Positions 1 to 9,509 are shown, counted from the stretch's first letter. The stretch: 33,162 nucleotides of DNA from Bradyrhizobium altum (GCF_020889705.1 NZ_JACMYP010000073.1:1-33162); one strand, 5' to 3'. The notes: generated by a model from the letters alone, not told the origin. A program made the numbers and translations.

Positions 1-346
1 CGCCGCGCGGCGCCAGCGGGCTGCTGCCGGCGAGCATGTCCTTGGCCTGCGCGATCTGGCTCGGTGACGCCTTGCGCAGGAGATCGCGGATCACGGCCCA
101 ATCCGGAACCGGCTCGCTCGAGGGGATCAGGTCCTCGAGATGCGCGCCCATCGCGCCTGCGACACGGCGCAGCAGCACGATCGAGACATTGCCTTTGCCG
201 CTTTCGAGCTGGGCGATGTAGCGTTCGGAAATGCCGGAGACCTTGGCGAGCACCTTGCGCGACATGCCGCGGAGCGCGCGCATGGTGCGCACGCGCTGGC
301 CGAGCTGTTCGAGGAAGTCGGTTTCCGGATCGTTGGCTTCGGTCAT
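1..346 (-). CDS. boxR: BoxR-type XRE-family transcriptional regulator (3' part beyond the left edge)
   Basis: Reading leftwards from an ATG at 346-344 gives an uninterrupted 115-residue N-terminal fragment. It holds a cro/CI-type helix-turn-helix at about residues 12-68, with the recognisable stretches RVRTMRALRGMSRKVLAKVS and ISERYIAQLESGKGNVSIVL. The fragment ends with a linker (PDWAVIRDLLRKASPSQIAQ) typical of BoxR, the benzoyl-CoA-responsive repressor in which this HTH is fused to a C-terminal shikimate-kinase-like effector domain. The effector domain would lie outside the window, so the fusion is inferred. The gene diverges from bclA and the other box genes, the usual place for their repressor. 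A generic XRE regulator cannot be excluded from the N-terminus alone, but the context makes BoxR the best reading. Confidence 0.85.
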   Translation of the reverse strand, partial: MTEANDPETDFLEQLGQRVRTMRALRGMSRKVLAKVSGISERYIAQLESGKGNVSIVLLRRVAGAMGAHLEDLIPSSEPVPDWAVIRDLLRKASPSQIAQAKDMLAGSSPLAPRG

Positions 347-514
347 GATCCCCGTGCGACGCGCGGTCCTGACTGAATCAGGTCCAATGGTCTAGGAAAC
401 ATAATGCCGACGAGGATTGACAGCAAGCCAATGTGGTGGCTTTGTATGAATTATAATTCTTAAATCTCGACGGGAGAGGGCAGGCGCGATGCGCCTGTGC
501 CTAAGGAGCGGGCC
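347..514. promoter_or_regulatory. Divergent boxR/bclA promoter region with an AT-rich palindrome
   Basis: This 168-bp gap separates the divergent regulator and bclA. It is clearly more AT-rich than the flanking genes. A perfect 12-bp palindrome, GAATTATAATTC, lies at 448-459; allowing one mismatched pair it grows to 445-462. A TATAAT hexamer (452-457) lies inside it and TTGACA is at 417-422; the pair is too far apart (29 nt), but TTGACA with TTGTAT (442-447) gives a 19-nt spacer. The palindrome is the best candidate BoxR operator here. The TGCA-N6-TGCA repeats described for betaproteobacterial BoxR are not present. Confidence 0.45.
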
Positions 515-2038
515 ATGACCTACAACGCAGTCTCCTGGCTGCTCGACCGCAATGTCGATGAGGGCCGCGGCGACAAGGTCGTGTTCGACGATACGGCCTC
601 GCAAATCACCTATGGCCAGTTGCAGCAGCAGACCCGCCGCGTCGGCAACATGCTGCGCCGGCTCGGCGTCCGCCGCGAGGAGCGGGTCGCCATGATCATG
701 TTGGATACGGTCGATTTCCCGATCGTGTTCCTCGGCGCGATCCGCGCCGGCGTGGTGCCGGTGCCGCTCAACACGCTGCTGACCGCGGAGCAATACGCCT
801 ACATCCTCGGCGATTGCCGCGCGCGCGTGCTGTTCGTCTCCGAGGCGCTGCTGCCGGTGGTGAAGGACATCATCGCGCGGATGCCCGACCTCGAGCATGT
901 CGTGGTCTCCGGCACGGATGCGCGCGGCCACAAGAAGCTGTCGGACGAGATCGCGCGCGAGAGCGACGTGTTCGCCACCGCGCCGACGCATGCCGACGAG
1001 CCGGCGTTCTGGCTCTATTCATCGGGCTCGACCGGCATGCCAAAGGGCGTGCGCCATCTGCATTCCAACCTCGCGGCGACCGCGGAGACCTATGCGAAAC
1101 AGGTGCTCGGGATCCGCGAGGACGATGTCGGGCTGTCGGCGGCAAAGCTGTTCTTCGCCTATGGGCTTGGCAACGCGCTGACCTTCCCGATGTCGGTCGG
1201 CGCCACCACGGTGCTCAATTCGGAGCGTCCGACGCCGGCGGTGATGTTCGCGCTGCTGAACAAATATCATCCCAGCATCTTCTTCGGCGTTCCGACCCTG
1301 TTCGCGGCGATGCTGAACGATGAGGCGACGAAGGCGCAAACCGCGGGCAATCGCCTGCGGGTCTGCACCTCGGCCGGCGAGGCGTTGCCGGAATCGGTCG
1401 GCAATGCGTGGCGCGCGCGGTTCGGCGTCGACATCCTCGACGGCGTCGGCTCGACCGAGCTGTTGCACATCTTCCTGTCGAATGCGCCCGGCGACATCAA
1501 ATACGGCTCCTCGGGGCGTCCGGTGCCCGGCTACAAGGTGCGGCTGGTCAACGAGCTCGGGGCCGACGTTGCGGATGGCGAGGTCGGCGAGCTCCTGGTC
1601 GATGCGCCCTCGGCCGGCGAGAGCTACTGGAATCAGCGCGCCAAGAGCCGCGCCACTTTCGAGGGCGCGTGGACCCGCACCGGCGACAAATACACGCGCG
1701 ATGCCGACGGCCGTTACACCTTCTGCGGCCGCGCCGACGACATGTTCAAGGTCTCCGGCATCTGGGTCTCGCCGTTCGAGGTCGAGAGCGCGCTGATCAC
1801 CCATCCCGCGGTGCTGGAGGCGGCGGTCGTGCCGGAGGCCGATCCGGAAGGCCTGCTCAAGCCGAAGGCCTATGTGGTGCTGCGGCCCGAGAGTTCGGCC
1901 GAAGGCCTGCACGAGGCGCTGAAGGAACACGTCAAGCAGAAGATCGGCCCATGGAAATATCCGCGCTGGATCGATGTGGTCGACAATCTGCCGAAGACGG
2001 CGACCGGCAAGATCCAGCGGTTTAAGTTGCGGCATTGA
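515..2038 (+). CDS. bclA: Benzoate-CoA ligase
   Basis: This 507-residue AMP-forming acyl-CoA synthetase activates benzoate to benzoyl-CoA using ATP and CoA, the entry step of the box pathway. The AMP-binding P-loop YSSGSTGMPKGV is at about residues 168-179. The A8 hinge region follows as WTRTGDKY...FCGRADDMFKVSGIWVSP, and the catalytic lysine (about K499) sits in PKTATGKIQR at the C-terminus. Length and overall pattern fit the benzoate-CoA ligase family (about 510-530 aa). I chose the ATG at 515 because AAGGAG at 503-508 is 6 nt upstream; an in-frame GTG at 497 has no such site. The gene is first in the putative operon with the hydrolase, boxC and boxB. The preferred ring substrate (benzoate or a substituted one) cannot be read from sequence. 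Confidence 0.93.
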   Translation: MTYNAVSWLLDRNVDEGRGDKVVFDDTASQITYGQLQQQTRRVGNMLRRLGVRREERVAMIMLDTVDFPIVFLGAIRAGVVPVPLNTLLTAEQYAYILGDCRARVLFVSEALLPVVKDIIARMPDLEHVVVSGTDARGHKKLSDEIARESDVFATAPTHADEPAFWLYSSGSTGMPKGVRHLHSNLAATAETYAKQVLGIREDDVGLSAAKLFFAYGLGNALTFPMSVGATTVLNSERPTPAVMFALLNKYHPSIFFGVPTLFAAMLNDEATKAQTAGNRLRVCTSAGEALPESVGNAWRARFGVDILDGVGSTELLHIFLSNAPGDIKYGSSGRPVPGYKVRLVNELGADVADGEVGELLVDAPSAGESYWNQRAKSRATFEGAWTRTGDKYTRDADGRYTFCGRADDMFKVSGIWVSPFEVESALITHPAVLEAAVVPEADPEGLLKPKAYVVLRPESSAEGLHEALKEHVKQKIGPWKYPRWIDVVDNLPKTATGKIQRFKLRH

Positions 2039-2058
2039 CGACGCCGTACTTTCCGCGT

Positions 2059-2179
2059 GTCGTCCCGGCGAAAGCCGGGACCCATACGCCGCGGCTTTCG
2101 TTTTGAGAGATGCTGTTCGACGGCTTTTGCGTAACAACTAACGCCTGTGGTTATGGGTCCCGGCTTTCGCCGGGACGAC
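2059..2179. repeat. Palindromic intergenic repeat, family A, copy 1
   Basis: Two perfect 28-bp inverted arms (2059-2086 and 2152-2179; left arm begins GTCGTCCCGGCGAAAG) flank a 65-nt centre. Each arm is itself a small hairpin (CCCGGCGAAAGCCGGG). The same element recurs at 23769-23885 and, in a diverged form, at 27209-27326. It occupies the gap between bclA and the hydrolase and ends 18 nt before the hydrolase start, so it would be transcribed inside the box operon. It resembles the abundant RPE/REP-like elements of Bradyrhizobium; it has no coding capacity. Confidence 0.9.
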
Positions 2180-2197
2180 GAGTGAGGAAGGCCTGTC

Positions 2198-3007
2198 ATG
2201 ACGAATTTGAACCCCACAGGCTTCCTCAGCATCGACGGCGCCGAGCTCGAATACCGGATGATCGGCCCGTCACCCGAGACGGCGCCGACCCTCGTGATGC
2301 TGCATGAAGGCCTCGGCTGCGTCGGGCTGTGGGGCGACTTCCCGGAGAAGCTGCAGGCGGCGACCGGCGCCGGCGTGTTCGCCTATTCGCGCGCCGGTTA
2401 TGGCGCGTCGTCGCCGGCGAAGCTGCCGCGCCCGGTCGACTACATGCATCGCGAGGCGCTTGACGTGCTGCCGAAGCTGCTCGACCGGATCGGCTTCCGC
2501 CGCGGTCTTTTGGTCGGCCACTCCGACGGCGCGTCGATCGCGGCGATCTATGCCGGCGCGCATCAGGATCATCGCCTGCACGGGCTTGCACTCATCGCGC
2601 CGCACTTCATCGTCGAGGACATCTCGGTGAAGTCGATCGCCGAGATCAAGACGGCGTATGAGACCACCAATCTGAAGGAGAAGCTCGCGCGCTGGCACAA
2701 GGATGTCGACAACGCCTTCCATGGCTGGAACGACGCCTGGCTCGATCCGGCATTCCGCGACTGGGATATCTCCGAATATCTCGCCTATATCCGCGTGCCG
2801 GTGCTGATCGTGCAGGGCGCGGATGACCAATACGGCACGATGCGTCAGGTCGAGATCGCCCAGGACGAGTGCTACTGCCCGGTCGATGTCGCGGCCGTTG
2901 CCGGTGCCGGTCACTCACCGCATCGCGAGGCGCCCGCGGTCACGCTGGACGCTGTCACCGAATTCGCCAAAGCGGCGCTGCGGGATGACCCGGCACTGGC
3001 GGCCTGA
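2198..3007 (+). CDS. Alpha/beta hydrolase in the box cluster
   Basis: A 269-residue alpha/beta-hydrolase-fold protein. The nucleophile elbow GHSDG places the serine at about residue 109; an acid follows in VQGADDQYGT (about D210) and the base in GAGHSPHREAP (about H239). The oxyanion strand reads MLHEGLG. No signal peptide, so it should be cytosolic. It sits between bclA and boxC, so a role with the pathway is likely, for example thioester hydrolysis to recycle CoA or hydrolysis of a misrouted ring-opening product; this is inference from position. Alpha/beta hydrolases do occur in box clusters of other proteobacteria. The start at 2198 is preceded by GAGGAAGG (about 2183-2190). Exact substrate unknown. 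Confidence 0.85.
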   Translation: MTNLNPTGFLSIDGAELEYRMIGPSPETAPTLVMLHEGLGCVGLWGDFPEKLQAATGAGVFAYSRAGYGASSPAKLPRPVDYMHREALDVLPKLLDRIGFRRGLLVGHSDGASIAAIYAGAHQDHRLHGLALIAPHFIVEDISVKSIAEIKTAYETTNLKEKLARWHKDVDNAFHGWNDAWLDPAFRDWDISEYLAYIRVPVLIVQGADDQYGTMRQVEIAQDECYCPVDVAAVAGAGHSPHREAPAVTLDAVTEFAKAALRDDPALAA

Positions 3008-3171
3008 CATTTGGTGCCGGTGCCAGGCCATTGGCCCAATGGGTGAATTCCCGAACATGAAACAAAATGCATGTTTTTACGCTTTGAACTAGACGAAGCC
3101 AAAAACATGAATTATTGTGCATGAAGACCTCGACGACGAACCTCAAACAAACAACAGATAAGGGTGGCCAA
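3008..3171. promoter_or_regulatory. Candidate internal promoter/operator region upstream of boxC
   Basis: This AT-rich 164-bp gap contains CATGTTTTT (3070-3078) and its inverted copy AAAAACATG (3101-3109), 22 nt apart. Overlapping the second arm is ATGAATTATTGTGCAT (3107-3122). It matches 12 of 16 positions of ATGAATTATAATTCTT (446-461) in the bclA promoter, including a 9-nt identical core. This suggests a second BoxR-regulated start for boxCB, but no binding evidence exists; the assignment is inference. Confidence 0.35.
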
Positions 3172-4860
<1,689 letters not shown>

Positions 4861-4872
4861 GGGAGCACGGCC

Positions 4873-6318
4873 ATGAACATCATGAACGTCGATTACTCGA
4901 CCAAGATTCCAAACAACGTGAATCTCGCCGAAGACCGCCAGGTGCTCAAGGCGCTGGAGGGCTGGCATCCCGGCTACATGGACTGGTGGAGCGACATGGG
5001 GCCGGAAGGCTTCCAGGAGTCGCTGGTCTATCTGCGCACCGCCTATTCGGTCGATCCGCGCGGCTGGGCCAAGTTCGACTACGTGCGGATGCCGGAATAT
5101 CGCTGGGGCATTCTGCTTGCGCCGCAGGAAGAGAACCGCGTCATTCCGTTCGGCGAAGACTACGGCAAGCCGGCATGGCAGGAAGTCCCCGGTGAGCACC
5201 GTGCGATGCTGCGCCGCCTGATCGTGATCCAGGGCGACACCGAGCCCGCCTCGGTCGAGCAGCAGCGCCATCTCGGCAAGACCGCGCCCTCGCTCTACGA
5301 CATGCGCAATCTGTTCCAGGTCAATGTCGAGGAAGGCCGCCATCTCTGGGCGATGGTCTACCTCCTGCAGAAGTATTTCGGCCGCGACGGCCGCGAGGAG
5401 GCCGACGATTTGCTGCGCCGCCGCTCGGGCGATGCGGATTCGCCGCGCATGTTAGGGGCCTTCAACGAGGCGACGCCGGACTGGCTGTCGTTCTTCATGT
5501 TCACCTACTTCACCGACCGCGACGGCAAGATGCAGCTGCACTCGCTGGCGCAGTCGGGCTTCGATCCGCTGTCGCGCACCTGCCGCTTCATGCTGACCGA
5601 GGAAGCCCATCACATGTTCGTCGGCGAGACCGGCATCACCCGCGTCGTGCAGCGCACCTGCGAAGCGATGACGGAAGCCGGCATCACCGATCCGAACGAC
5701 ATCGCCAGGATCCGCGCGCTCGGCGTGATCGATCTGCCGACCATCCAGAAGAAGCTGAACCTGCACTATTCGCTGTCGCTCGATTTGTTCGGCTCCGAAG
5801 TGTCGACCAATGCGGCGAACGCCTTCAACGCCGGCATCAAGGGCCGCTACAAGGAAACCACGATCGAGGACGATCACCAGCTCAAGAGTTCGACCTATCC
5901 GGTCATGAAGATGGTGGACGGCCAGATCAAGATGGTCGACGAGCCGGCGCTGACCGCGCTCAACATGCGGCTGCGCGACGACTACACGCAGGATTGCGTC
6001 AAGGGCATGCTGCGCTGGAACAAGGTGATCTCCACCGCCGGCATCGACTACAAGCTCGCGGTGCCGAACACCGCCTTCCACCGCCAGATCGGCGAGTTCA
6101 AGGACATCCATGCGACGCCCGATGGCCTGCTGATCGACGACGCCACCTGGGCCAAGCGCAAGAACGACTGGCTGCCGTCGACCGCGGACGGCGACTTCAT
6201 CGCCTCGCTGATGAAGCCGGTGACCGAACCCGGCGAGTTCGCCTCCTGGATCTCGCCGCCCAAGGTCGGCATCGATAACAAGCCCGGCGACTTCGAATAT
6301 GTGAGGATCGAGAGCTGA
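4873..6318 (+). CDS. boxB: Benzoyl-CoA 2,3-epoxidase, di-iron oxygenase subunit
   Basis: The 481-residue protein is the oxygenase component of benzoyl-CoA 2,3-epoxidase. It uses O2 and electrons from BoxA to form 2,3-epoxybenzoyl-CoA. The di-iron site is visible as two ExxH motifs, EGRH (E154/H157) and EAHH (E244/H247), with further likely carboxylate ligands around E124 (GDTEPAS) and D215. This spacing agrees with what I recall for the BoxB of Azoarcus evansii, shifted by about four residues. The start at 4873 has GGGAGC 6 nt upstream; ATG 4882 is a possible alternative. It is last in the box run and is followed by a terminator. No boxA reductase gene is present in the window, so the electron donor must be encoded elsewhere. 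Confidence 0.95.
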   Translation: MNIMNVDYSTKIPNNVNLAEDRQVLKALEGWHPGYMDWWSDMGPEGFQESLVYLRTAYSVDPRGWAKFDYVRMPEYRWGILLAPQEENRVIPFGEDYGKPAWQEVPGEHRAMLRRLIVIQGDTEPASVEQQRHLGKTAPSLYDMRNLFQVNVEEGRHLWAMVYLLQKYFGRDGREEADDLLRRRSGDADSPRMLGAFNEATPDWLSFFMFTYFTDRDGKMQLHSLAQSGFDPLSRTCRFMLTEEAHHMFVGETGITRVVQRTCEAMTEAGITDPNDIARIRALGVIDLPTIQKKLNLHYSLSLDLFGSEVSTNAANAFNAGIKGRYKETTIEDDHQLKSSTYPVMKMVDGQIKMVDEPALTALNMRLRDDYTQDCVKGMLRWNKVISTAGIDYKLAVPNTAFHRQIGEFKDIHATPDGLLIDDATWAKRKNDWLPSTADGDFIASLMKPVTEPGEFASWISPPKVGIDNKPGDFEYVRIES

Positions 6319-6355
6319 GTTTCAGCTAGCAGTTCCTCTCCTCCCGGAGGGGCCG

Positions 6356-6400
6356 AAAAGGGGTAAGCCGAGAAGGTCCTGGCTTGCCCCTTTTCTTTCT
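6356..6400 (+). terminator. Rho-independent terminator of the box operon
   Basis: A 14-bp stem (6356-6369 with 6381-6394, one G-T wobble) closes an 11-nt loop and runs into TTTTCTTTCTT on the plus strand. It begins about 37 nt after the boxB stop and marks the 3' end of the transcript. A smaller GC hairpin (CCTCTCCTCCCGGAGGGG) just precedes it. Confidence 0.85.
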
Positions 6401-6551
6401 TGAGACGTGCGTTCGCGTGCGCGATGAAGCGCAGGCGCTTCCCGGCTTGACAAGCGCGATGCCTTCGCGCGGAGATCACACTGCTTCAACACATCAACCG
6501 CAATGACGGCTTGAGCCGGTTGTCGCGGATCGGGATTACGGCGGGGCCATC

Positions 6552-7391
6552 ATGAGCGAAGAGATTTTTCCGGGGCCGACCCTGCGTCCGCTCAAGCTCC
6601 AGTTCGGTGAGCAGACGATCGCGGGCTTCGAGAGTGCTGGCACTGGCCGCGACATCCTGCTCGTCCACGGCAATTCGTCGTCGTCGCAGATTTGGCAGAA
6701 GCAACTCCAGGGGCCGCTTGGCGCCAAATACCGGCTGATCTCGATCGACCTTCCCGGCCATGGCAGCTCATCGCCTGCGCCCGATCCGGAGCATGGTTAT
6801 TCGGGTGCAGGCTATGCCGGCTGCATTGCCGCGGCCGCAAAAGAGCTCGGTCTGAAGGATGCGGTGGTGGTGGGCTGGAGCCTCGGCGGACACGCCGTGC
6901 TCAACGCAGCCCCATCCTTGCCGATGGCGGCCGGGCTGATGATTTTCGGTACGCCGCCGATCGCCAAGACTCCGGACGGGTTCTCCGGGTTCAAGGGGCT
7001 GTCGGCCACCACCTTCACGCCGGCACCCAGCGATGCCGAGATCGCGGCCTGGCTGAAAACGGTCTTCGCGCCGGACTATGCGCCGTTGCCCGCATTCGTC
7101 GACACCGATTTCCGCCGCACCGACGGCAACGCGCGCGGCTATCTCGGCGCCAGCGTGCAGGCCGGCCGCTTCGCGGACGAGGTCGAGATCGTGCGCGGCC
7201 TCGGGATTCTGCTGGCCATCGTGCATGGCAGCGAGGAGCAGATGGTCGATCTCGGCTATCTGCAACGGCTGCCCGCGCCGACATTGTGGCGCGACCAGGT
7301 TCAGGTGATCGACGGTGCCGGCCACGCCACGCAGTGGGAAAGAGCCGAAGCCTTCGACCGACTCGTCGATGCGTTTGCGTCGAGCCTTTGA
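6552..7391 (+). CDS. Alpha/beta hydrolase
   Basis: A 279-residue alpha/beta-fold hydrolase. The oxyanion turn is HGNSSSS (about residue 39), the nucleophile elbow GWSLGG (S110), and the histidine lies in DGAGHATQW (H258). At the usual acid position the sequence reads HGSEEQMV, so the acid would be Glu (E228 or E229) instead of the common Asp; this is a sequence reading, not proof. It has no signal peptide. It lies 160 nt beyond the box terminator, so it is probably transcribed separately, although the convergent gene at 7520 isolates it. Homologous families include esterases, lactonases and C-C hydrolases; substrate unknown. No convincing Shine-Dalgarno site is seen before the ATG; GGCGGGG at about 6539-6545 is the closest. 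Confidence 0.85.
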   Translation: MSEEIFPGPTLRPLKLQFGEQTIAGFESAGTGRDILLVHGNSSSSQIWQKQLQGPLGAKYRLISIDLPGHGSSSPAPDPEHGYSGAGYAGCIAAAAKELGLKDAVVVGWSLGGHAVLNAAPSLPMAAGLMIFGTPPIAKTPDGFSGFKGLSATTFTPAPSDAEIAAWLKTVFAPDYAPLPAFVDTDFRRTDGNARGYLGASVQAGRFADEVEIVRGLGILLAIVHGSEEQMVDLGYLQRLPAPTLWRDQVQVIDGAGHATQWERAEAFDRLVDAFASSL

Positions 7392-7519
7392 ACGACGAAC
7401 AGGGGGGCGGCTACTCGCCGTTCGCCAGTCCGGACGTGCACGGAGCCGCGCAACGATGTTGAGATTTTCACCCGTGAATGCGCCCGCGCGGACATTCCCT
7501 CGGCCTCCAGTGGCGACAG

Positions 7520-7879
7520 TCATGCCGAACTGGTGATCCGCTTCGGCCAGGCAATCCAGCCGACGACCATCGATAGTGCTGCCACGACAAGCGGCGCCAC
7601 GCCGTGCCCGTATTCGCCGTGGAATGTGACGGTCGCAAGCGCTGCCAACATCACGGTGCAGCCGAGCGCCGAGCCCCACAGCCGTGTCCGTGCCCGCGCC
7701 AGCAGAACGGCGGTCGTGAGTTCCAGCGATCCGGTTACGAAATGGAACCAGTACGGGTATCCCCACCGCAGATATTCTTCGTAGATGGACCCAGGGGCGA
7801 AGATGTTGCTGAGCGATCCCACGACGAAGAAAGCTGCAAGCGCCAAGGCCGAGACCTGGCGCCAGGAAATCTTTGACAT
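7520..7879 (-). CDS. DoxX-like small integral membrane protein
   Basis: A 119-residue hydrophobic protein with about four transmembrane helices (roughly residues 8-28, 45-63, 70-88 and 92-108). Its pattern, with SALALAAFFVVGSLSNIF, WGYPYWFHFVTGSLELTTAV and HGEYGHGVAPLVVAALSM, matches DoxX-like family (DoxX_2) proteins of the inner membrane. Proteins of this family are often near oxidative-stress or quinone-related oxidoreductases. Here it follows the NmrA-type oxidoreductase on the same strand after a 120-nt gap. Exact function unknown. Confidence 0.75.
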   Translation of the reverse strand: MSKISWRQVSALALAAFFVVGSLSNIFAPGSIYEEYLRWGYPYWFHFVTGSLELTTAVLLARARTRLWGSALGCTVMLAALATVTFHGEYGHGVAPLVVAALSMVVGWIAWPKRITSSA

Positions 7880-7946
7880 TTGTCCATCCCTTTCTGATTA
7901 AGGCGTCGCGGAGAGACGGCCGGCCACGACGCATTCATTCCGAAGG

Positions 7947-7984
7947 AGATGCGAATTTCCGGAACAGGTCCGAAAGTCGCATCT
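7947..7984. other. Inverted repeat between the oxidoreductase and the DoxX-like gene
   Basis: AGATGCGA (7947-7954) and TCGCATCT (7977-7984) form a perfect 8-bp stem around a 22-nt loop that has its own partial dyad (TTCCGGA...TCCGAA). No T tract follows on the minus strand, so it is not a standard terminator; it may be a processing or stability hairpin in an 8872-to-7520 transcript. Confidence 0.35.
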
Positions 7985-7999
7985 CATCGCTGATCGGAT

Positions 8000-8872
8000 C
8001 TAAGTCGTGGCGGCCTTCTGGGCCGCCGCGAAGACATCGCGGGGAAGCGTTGTGCCGGCGACGCGCTCCGTGCCCGCTTCGCCGAGGTCCATCCAGCCCG
8101 CGTTGACGGCGTCGAACACCGCTTCAGCCGGTCCGGTTTGGCCCTTCGGGATGCCGAACTGCTCGAATGCCGCCGGCCACTCAGCCCGCGGGACAGCGAA
8201 GGCCCTGACTTCGCGCTGCATGACATCGCCCAGTTGCGCTGCGACTTCATCCGCGCTGACCATCGAACCAAGTTCGATGACGCGATGCCCCGACCACGCC
8301 GGCCCGGTCAGCAGCGTCGCCACCTCGGCACCGATGTCGTTCGTCGCGACCATGGTCGATTTCCGGTTGGTTGGGTTGTAGTAGACGGGGAGCGTGCCGC
8401 CCTGGGCGACGTGCAGGCCGTAAAGGAAGTTTTCGAAAAAGCCGCCGGCGCGCACGAAGGCGGTCGGCGATGTCAGTTTGCGAAAGCCCTGCTCCAGCAA
8501 CGACAGGGCCGTGATCATGCCCAGCCCGCTGGTTCTGTTCGCTCCCATCGACGAGAGCCCGACGACCCGCGGCGGCGCGGCCTTGGTCAGCGCCTCGACA
8601 TAGTTCGCGATGACGCCCTTGGCTTCCCTGAAGTCCGGCGAGGGGGCCCAGACGGCTGGCAACATGACAAACGCGCCGTCGACGCCCTCGAGCGCCCGCT
8701 CGATGGTGGCCGTGTCGTTCCAGTCGCCGTCCACCAGTTCCACGCCCTGGTCCGTCCAGCTTGCCGCCTTCGCGCGGTCGCGAACCAGCGCCCGTACTTT
8801 CTTGCCTTGCGCCAACAGATGCCTGGCCGTTGCGCCGCCGACTTTTCCTGTAATTCCAGTGACTAGAAACAT
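8000..8872 (-). CDS. NmrA-family NAD(P)-binding oxidoreductase
   Basis: A 290-residue atypical short-chain dehydrogenase of the NmrA/NAD(P)H-quinone-oxidoreductase type. The Rossmann motif VTGITGKVGGATARHL is at residues 4-19, and the second strand LVRDRAKAASW is consistent with NADP(H) binding. The classical YxxxK is not apparent, which is normal for this subfamily; the middle reads VVGLSSMGANRTSG. The ATG at 8872 begins MFLVTGITG, the usual family N-terminus; an upstream in-frame GTG (8920) lies inside the operator and is rejected. It diverges from an HxlR regulator, a common pairing for redox-stress or electrophile detoxification functions. Substrate unknown; a quinone reductase role is a reasonable guess. 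Confidence 0.85.
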   Translation of the reverse strand: MFLVTGITGKVGGATARHLLAQGKKVRALVRDRAKAASWTDQGVELVDGDWNDTATIERALEGVDGAFVMLPAVWAPSPDFREAKGVIANYVEALTKAAPPRVVGLSSMGANRTSGLGMITALSLLEQGFRKLTSPTAFVRAGGFFENFLYGLHVAQGGTLPVYYNPTNRKSTMVATNDIGAEVATLLTGPAWSGHRVIELGSMVSADEVAAQLGDVMQREVRAFAVPRAEWPAAFEQFGIPKGQTGPAEAVFDAVNAGWMDLGEAGTERVAGTTLPRDVFAAAQKAATT

Positions 8873-8988
8873 GCGTATTCTCCGGGTGCTAAATGGCCTA
8901 TATTCTAGGGTAGGTCTCACATAGAGACCTCAAACCTGCACCGTAAGGAGGCAGTTTTTTGTAACCAGGAGAGAAAAAGGGGACCGGC
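8873..8988. promoter_or_regulatory. Divergent promoter with a perfect HxlR-type operator (8912-8930)
   Basis: AGGTCTC (8912-8918) and GAGACCT (8924-8930) form a perfect 7-bp inverted repeat with a 5-bp spacer. On the minus strand a TAGAAT -10 candidate (8907-8902) has its -35 position at 8930-8925, inside the right arm. A regulator bound here would therefore block the oxidoreductase promoter. The site is the obvious target of the HxlR protein encoded at 8989. Confidence 0.65.
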
Positions 8989-9402
8989 ATGAGCGACGCA
9001 TTGAGCGCGATCGAGCGATTTAGCCGATATCAATCGGACGACGCCCAGTCGGTAGAACCCGTGCATTGCCCGGTGCGCGACGTGCTCGACTGCATCGGCG
9101 ACAAGTGGAGCATCCTCATGATCATGACCCTCGCGACGGGACCGCGGCGCTTCGGCGAGCTTCGCCGAGCCATCCGCGACATCTCGAAGCGCATGCTCAC
9201 ACAGACGCTGCGCGACTTGGAGCGCGACGGACTTGTCACCCGCCATGTCTTTCCGACCAAGCCGCCGGGCGTTGAATATCGCCTTTCCCCGCTAGGGCAA
9301 TCCCTGCTGGACCCCATGGCGAGCCTCATCGATTGGGCCGACCGTCGCTATTCGGATATCCATGCTGCGCGCGTCCGCTTTGACGGGGTCCCGCGTGAGT
9401 GA
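8989..9402 (+). CDS. HxlR-family transcriptional regulator
   Basis: A 137-residue winged-helix regulator. The core reads CPVRDVLDCIGDKWSILMIM, then RRFGELRRAIRDISKRMLTQ, TLRDLERDGLVTRHVFP and VEYRLSPLGQSL, the canonical HxlR (PF01638) order of recognition helix and wing. The cysteine at the start of the domain (about C24) is the residue used as an electrophile or redox sensor in related regulators such as YodB/HypR; here that role is inference. The ATG at 8989 has AAGGGG 8-9 nt upstream. The gene diverges from the NmrA-type oxidoreductase and probably represses it through the inverted repeat at 8912-8930. Confidence 0.92.
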   Translation: MSDALSAIERFSRYQSDDAQSVEPVHCPVRDVLDCIGDKWSILMIMTLATGPRRFGELRRAIRDISKRMLTQTLRDLERDGLVTRHVFPTKPPGVEYRLSPLGQSLLDPMASLIDWADRRYSDIHAARVRFDGVPRE

Positions 9403-9423
9403 TGTGAAACGGAAGTTCACATC
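9401..9423 (+). other. Hairpin overlapping the hxlR-like stop codon
   Basis: GATGTGAA (9401-9408) pairs with TTCACATC (9416-9423) around a 7-nt loop; the TGA stop (9400-9402) lies in the left arm. No T tract follows. Possibly an mRNA 3' stabiliser upstream of the true terminator at 9477. Confidence 0.35.
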
Positions 9424-9476
9424 ATCGCGTGTAGTCTCGCGGCGTGCTTCAGATGGAGGCTAGCCAGAGGTGTCGG

Positions 9477-9509
9477 AAAGGGCGCCCCGCTGCGGGCGAG
9501 GCGCCCTTT
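9477..9509. terminator. Bidirectional terminator between convergent genes
   Basis: AAAGGGCGCC (9477-9486) and GGCGCCCTTT (9500-9509) form a perfect 10-bp stem with a 13-nt GC-rich loop. The A/T ends make it work from both sides, fitting its place between the HxlR gene (plus) and the SDR gene (minus). Confidence 0.7.
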
